Below are positions 4,249-6,764 of a stretch of DNA of 6,764 bases, piece by piece. Made by a program: the position numbers and the translations under genes. The DNA comes from Bacteroidales bacterium. Its GTDB lineage: Bacteria; Bacteroidota; Bacteroidia; Bacteroidales; UBA12077. How positions within the stretch are numbered: position 1 is the first letter of the stretch; each line of letters opens with the position of its first letter. The notes below the pieces were generated by a model that was given only the letters and a program-made list of their open reading frames with translations, did not search any database and had not been told where the DNA came from. The stretch is taken from positions 1 to 6,764 of the forward strand of contig JASGMZ010000165.1 of assembly GCA_030156305.1 (NCBI GenBank), read 5' to 3'.

Positions 4249-6764
4249 TTGAAAAATAGCCGGATAGTCATATTATTTTTATTCTTTATTTTTATAATTC
4301 AACCTTTATATGCCCAATTTTATAACGGACATCAAATGAATTATGGCAAAAACAGGATACAATATAATGATTTTTACTGGTCTTACTTCCGATTTGACCA
4401 TTACGATGTTTATTTTAACCAGGAGGGAGAAGCGATTGCCAGATATACCGGAGAAATTGCCCGCGATGAAATGGAACAAATGGAGCAACGGCTAAATCAT
4501 ACCCTCAAAAAAAAGTTAATTTTTATTGTTTACAATAGATTTACAGATTTCAGACAAAGTAATATCGGACTGGTAACAGGGAAAGAAGAATATAATACCG
4601 GTGGAATAACAAAAATCAGGAACAATAAAGTCAACTTATATTTTCAGGGCGACCATATAGCTTATAACATACAATTAAAAAAAGCTATTGCCGAAGTAAT
4701 CATCATGGAGATGCTTTACGGAGATCGATTATCCGATAATTTTGCCAATGCTACCATGCTCGAATTGCCCGAATGGTTTTTAAACGGATTAACCTCTTAC
4801 TTATCCCATGAATGGGACGAAAAAATTGAAAATCACTTAAAAGATGGGTTAGCTCACAACCGATACCAAAAATTTAACCGGTTAACTGGCGAAGAGGCTA
4901 CTTATGCCGGCCATTCATTTTGGAAATACATTAATGATTTTTACGGCCCTACGGTTATTACGGATATCATTTATCTTACCCGGATAAATAAAGGTGTTAA
5001 TAGCGCAATGCTTGATGTTTTAGGTTTACCTTTTAAAGAAATCATTCAACAATGGGCTAATTACTACGAATCGTATTTTGAAAACCAATCGTTAGCAAAC
5101 GATACGTTAAACCAACCGCAAAAAATTATTCTAACCAGCAAACCTCAACAAAAAATAACACAAGTAAAACTAAGCCCTAATGGAAATAAAATAGCTTATG
5201 TTACCAATGAACTGGGAAAATATAAAATTTTTATTTATGATGAATATTCCGATGAACATTATAAAATCTATAAAAACGGGCATAAAATAAAACAAATTAC
5301 CGATTACACCTATCCCATAATCGGATGGCATCCGTCGGGTAATTATTTAACCATTATCACCGAGCAAAAAGGGGGCATTAAACTAATTCAATACAACCTG
5401 GAAGAAGATGAACTTTCCTCACGAAATCTTTTACATTATGATAAAATTCTGAATTTTGATTATGCTGATGATGGTTCTAACATAGTATTTTCTGCAGTTA
5501 AAGAAGGTGAAACCAATTTGTTTATTTTCCATTTGGCTTCTTCAACAAGCACACAAATAACCCATAATGCGGCTGATAATTTTAATCCGCAATTTATTCA
5601 AAACGCAACAAAAATTGTATTTAGTTCTAATCAACCATCCGATACATTATCCAATAATAAATTTAATCCTAACCGGGATATTTACCTTTATGATTTAAAA
5701 AAGAAAAACGATGAACCCCAAAATTTAACCAAAACGGGTTATACTAATGAGATATTACCTGAGGGCTTAAAACCCGATAATTACCTTTATTTAAGCAACC
5801 AAAATGGAATTTATAATCTATATCAGGGAAAATTTGACAGTACCATAAACTATATTGATACAGCTATCCATTATCGGTATTTTATGAGCCAGAAGCCTTT
5901 AACCAATTTCCATTTTAACATATTGAATCACGCTTTAAGTGATAATAAATCAGCCTACTCATTTGTTTATTTTACGAAAGGGAAATACCATCTTTATAAA
6001 TCATCATTGCAAGATTCGACGTTTACCACAAAAAAACAATTATACCAAACATCCCATAGACAAAGCCATATTGATAGCCTGCAATCAATAAATCGACAAA
6101 ACAGAGTAGTAACAGACACGTTAAAAATGCAATTGCCAGAAGATAATTATGCAGATATTAATAAGTATACCTTTGAAATTGAAAAACCCTATTTTACTTA
6201 TAAATACAATAAAGAAAAAATAGATACCACAAAACTCCAGCGTCAGTTCCCTAAAATCCGGATTTACGAAAGAACATTTTATACCGACCACATTGTAAGC
6301 CAGGTTGATTTTGGTTTTTTAAACAATACCTACCAGGCATTTACGGGTGGTGCTGTGTATTTTAATCCCGGATTTAATGCTTTACTTAAAATTGGGGCTT
6401 TTGATTTGCTCGAAGATTACAAAATAATTGCAGGCGTGAGGTTTTCGGCAGATTTTAATAGCAACGAGTATTTGATAAGCCTTGAGAATCTTAAACGAAA
6501 AATAGATGAGCAGTTTGTTTTTCATCGACAAACCTTCGAAAATATTACACCAGATTTTGTTTCCAAAACAAAAACACATAAGCTGATGTATATCCGAACG
6601 ATACCTTTCAGCGAGATAACCGCATTTAAAGGTACTGTAACTTTTCGCCACGATAAACAAATTTATATGGCTACCGACCGCAACACATTACAAACTCCTG
6701 ATATTCATAAAATATGGGGAGGATTGAAATTCGACTATATTTTTGATAACACCTTAAGTACAGG
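4249..6764 (+). CDS. Secreted protein: degenerate peptidase-MA-like domain, TolB-like propeller, beta-barrel (3' partial)
   Basis: Open through 838 codons with no stop and cut by the right edge. The first in-frame stop upstream is TAA 4225-4227; the only usual start codon before the signal peptide is TTG 4249, giving (M)KNSRIVILFLFFIFIIQ...LYA|Q with cleavage after residue 22. The first ATG (4336) would lose the signal. Residues about 25-285 resemble gluzincin/peptidase-MA-like domains (RFDHYDVYFN; LPEWFLNGL; AGHSFWKYI), but the HExxH site reads AEVII (148-152) and the usual Glu of 'W..EG' is Asn179, so it is probably inactive. Residues about 300-600 hold TolB/PD40-type propeller repeats (VKLSPNGNKIAYVTN; IVFSSN...RDIYLYDL). 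After a polar linker, residues from about 680 read as alternating beta-strands with FDYIFDNTLSTG near the edge, resembling Omp85-type barrels. No cysteine occurs in the visible part. Similar proteins in Bacteroidota are often labelled TolB-like; function is unknown. It should sit in the outer membrane with a periplasmic front part. Confidence 0.88.
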   Translation, partial: MKNSRIVILFLFFIFIIQPLYAQFYNGHQMNYGKNRIQYNDFYWSYFRFDHYDVYFNQEGEAIARYTGEIARDEMEQMEQRLNHTLKKKLIFIVYNRFTDFRQSNIGLVTGKEEYNTGGITKIRNNKVNLYFQGDHIAYNIQLKKAIAEVIIMEMLYGDRLSDNFANATMLELPEWFLNGLTSYLSHEWDEKIENHLKDGLAHNRYQKFNRLTGEEATYAGHSFWKYINDFYGPTVITDIIYLTRINKGVNSAMLDVLGLPFKEIIQQWANYYESYFENQSLANDTLNQPQKIILTSKPQQKITQVKLSPNGNKIAYVTNELGKYKIFIYDEYSDEHYKIYKNGHKIKQITDYTYPIIGWHPSGNYLTIITEQKGGIKLIQYNLEEDELSSRNLLHYDKILNFDYADDGSNIVFSAVKEGETNLFIFHLASSTSTQITHNAADNFNPQFIQNATKIVFSSNQPSDTLSNNKFNPNRDIYLYDLKKKNDEPQNLTKTGYTNEILPEGLKPDNYLYLSNQNGIYNLYQGKFDSTINYIDTAIHYRYFMSQKPLTNFHFNILNHALSDNKSAYSFVYFTKGKYHLYKSSLQDSTFTTKKQLYQTSHRQSHIDSLQSINRQNRVVTDTLKMQLPEDNYADINKYTFEIEKPYFTYKYNKEKIDTTKLQRQFPKIRIYERTFYTDHIVSQVDFGFLNNTYQAFTGGAVYFNPGFNALLKIGAFDLLEDYKIIAGVRFSADFNSNEYLISLENLKRKIDEQFVFHRQTFENITPDFVSKTKTHKLMYIRTIPFSEITAFKGTVTFRHDKQIYMATDRNTLQTPDIHKIWGGLKFDYIFDNTLST

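Noticed and set aside
4244..4251. TAGTTTTG on the plus strand, an exact match to the TAnnTTTG -7 element at the start of the large secreted gene
   Set aside because: It overlaps the TTG start codon, so transcription would begin inside the signal peptide sequence and lose the start. A chance match in AT-rich DNA is more likely.
4306..4488. Minus-strand open frame opposite the N-terminus of the large secreted gene
   Set aside because: It is a 60-codon shadow of the secreted gene with no domain or supporting context.
6382..6660. Minus-strand open frame opposite the large secreted gene
   Set aside because: It is antisense to a frame that is open for 838 codons with clear domain patterns; the minus-strand translation has no recognisable features.

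Overview
The window looks like chromosomal DNA from an AT-rich Bacteroidota (Bacteroidales/Marinilabiliales-like) bacterium. The evidence is the gene content: a DUF4369-TlpA lipoprotein, a DUF1573 protein with CGCT motifs, a MeaB with the long Lys-rich N-terminus seen in Bacteroides relatives, and a large secreted protein with a TolB-like propeller. None of the genes has a convincing Shine-Dalgarno sequence, which is usual for the phylum. The genus cannot be determined from this.

Layout: positions 1-315 hold no gene. A dispersed-type palindromic repeat (7-99) lies at the left edge and carries a second, GC-rich palindrome (68-83) inside one arm. Three genes then run on the minus strand. In transcription order they are a DUF1573 periplasmic protein (4075 to 2987), the methylmalonyl-CoA mutase chaperone meaB (2673 to 1567) and a thioredoxin-fold lipoprotein (1476 to 379). 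The last ends at a strong intrinsic terminator (316-346). The 313-bp gap between DUF1573 and meaB is the most structured non-coding stretch. It holds a 127-bp element with terminal inverted repeats directly after the DUF1573 stop codon, an FNR-box-like palindrome, and a 10-bp perfect hairpin with a T-tract that probably terminates the DUF1573 transcript.

On the plus strand, divergent from DUF1573, a large gene begins at a TTG codon (4249) and runs off the right edge. Its product has a signal peptide, a gluzincin-like domain that has lost its zinc ligands, a TolB/WD40-like propeller and the beginning of what looks like an Omp85-type beta-barrel. This inferred pseudo-protease/propeller/barrel protein is the most interesting object here.

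The genes do not form one obvious pathway. Three products act in the envelope (redox lipoprotein, DUF1573 protein, barrel protein). MeaB is cytoplasmic and supports the B12-dependent methylmalonyl-CoA/propionate route; its mutase is not in the window. I see no CRISPR array, tRNA, rRNA or full insertion sequence.
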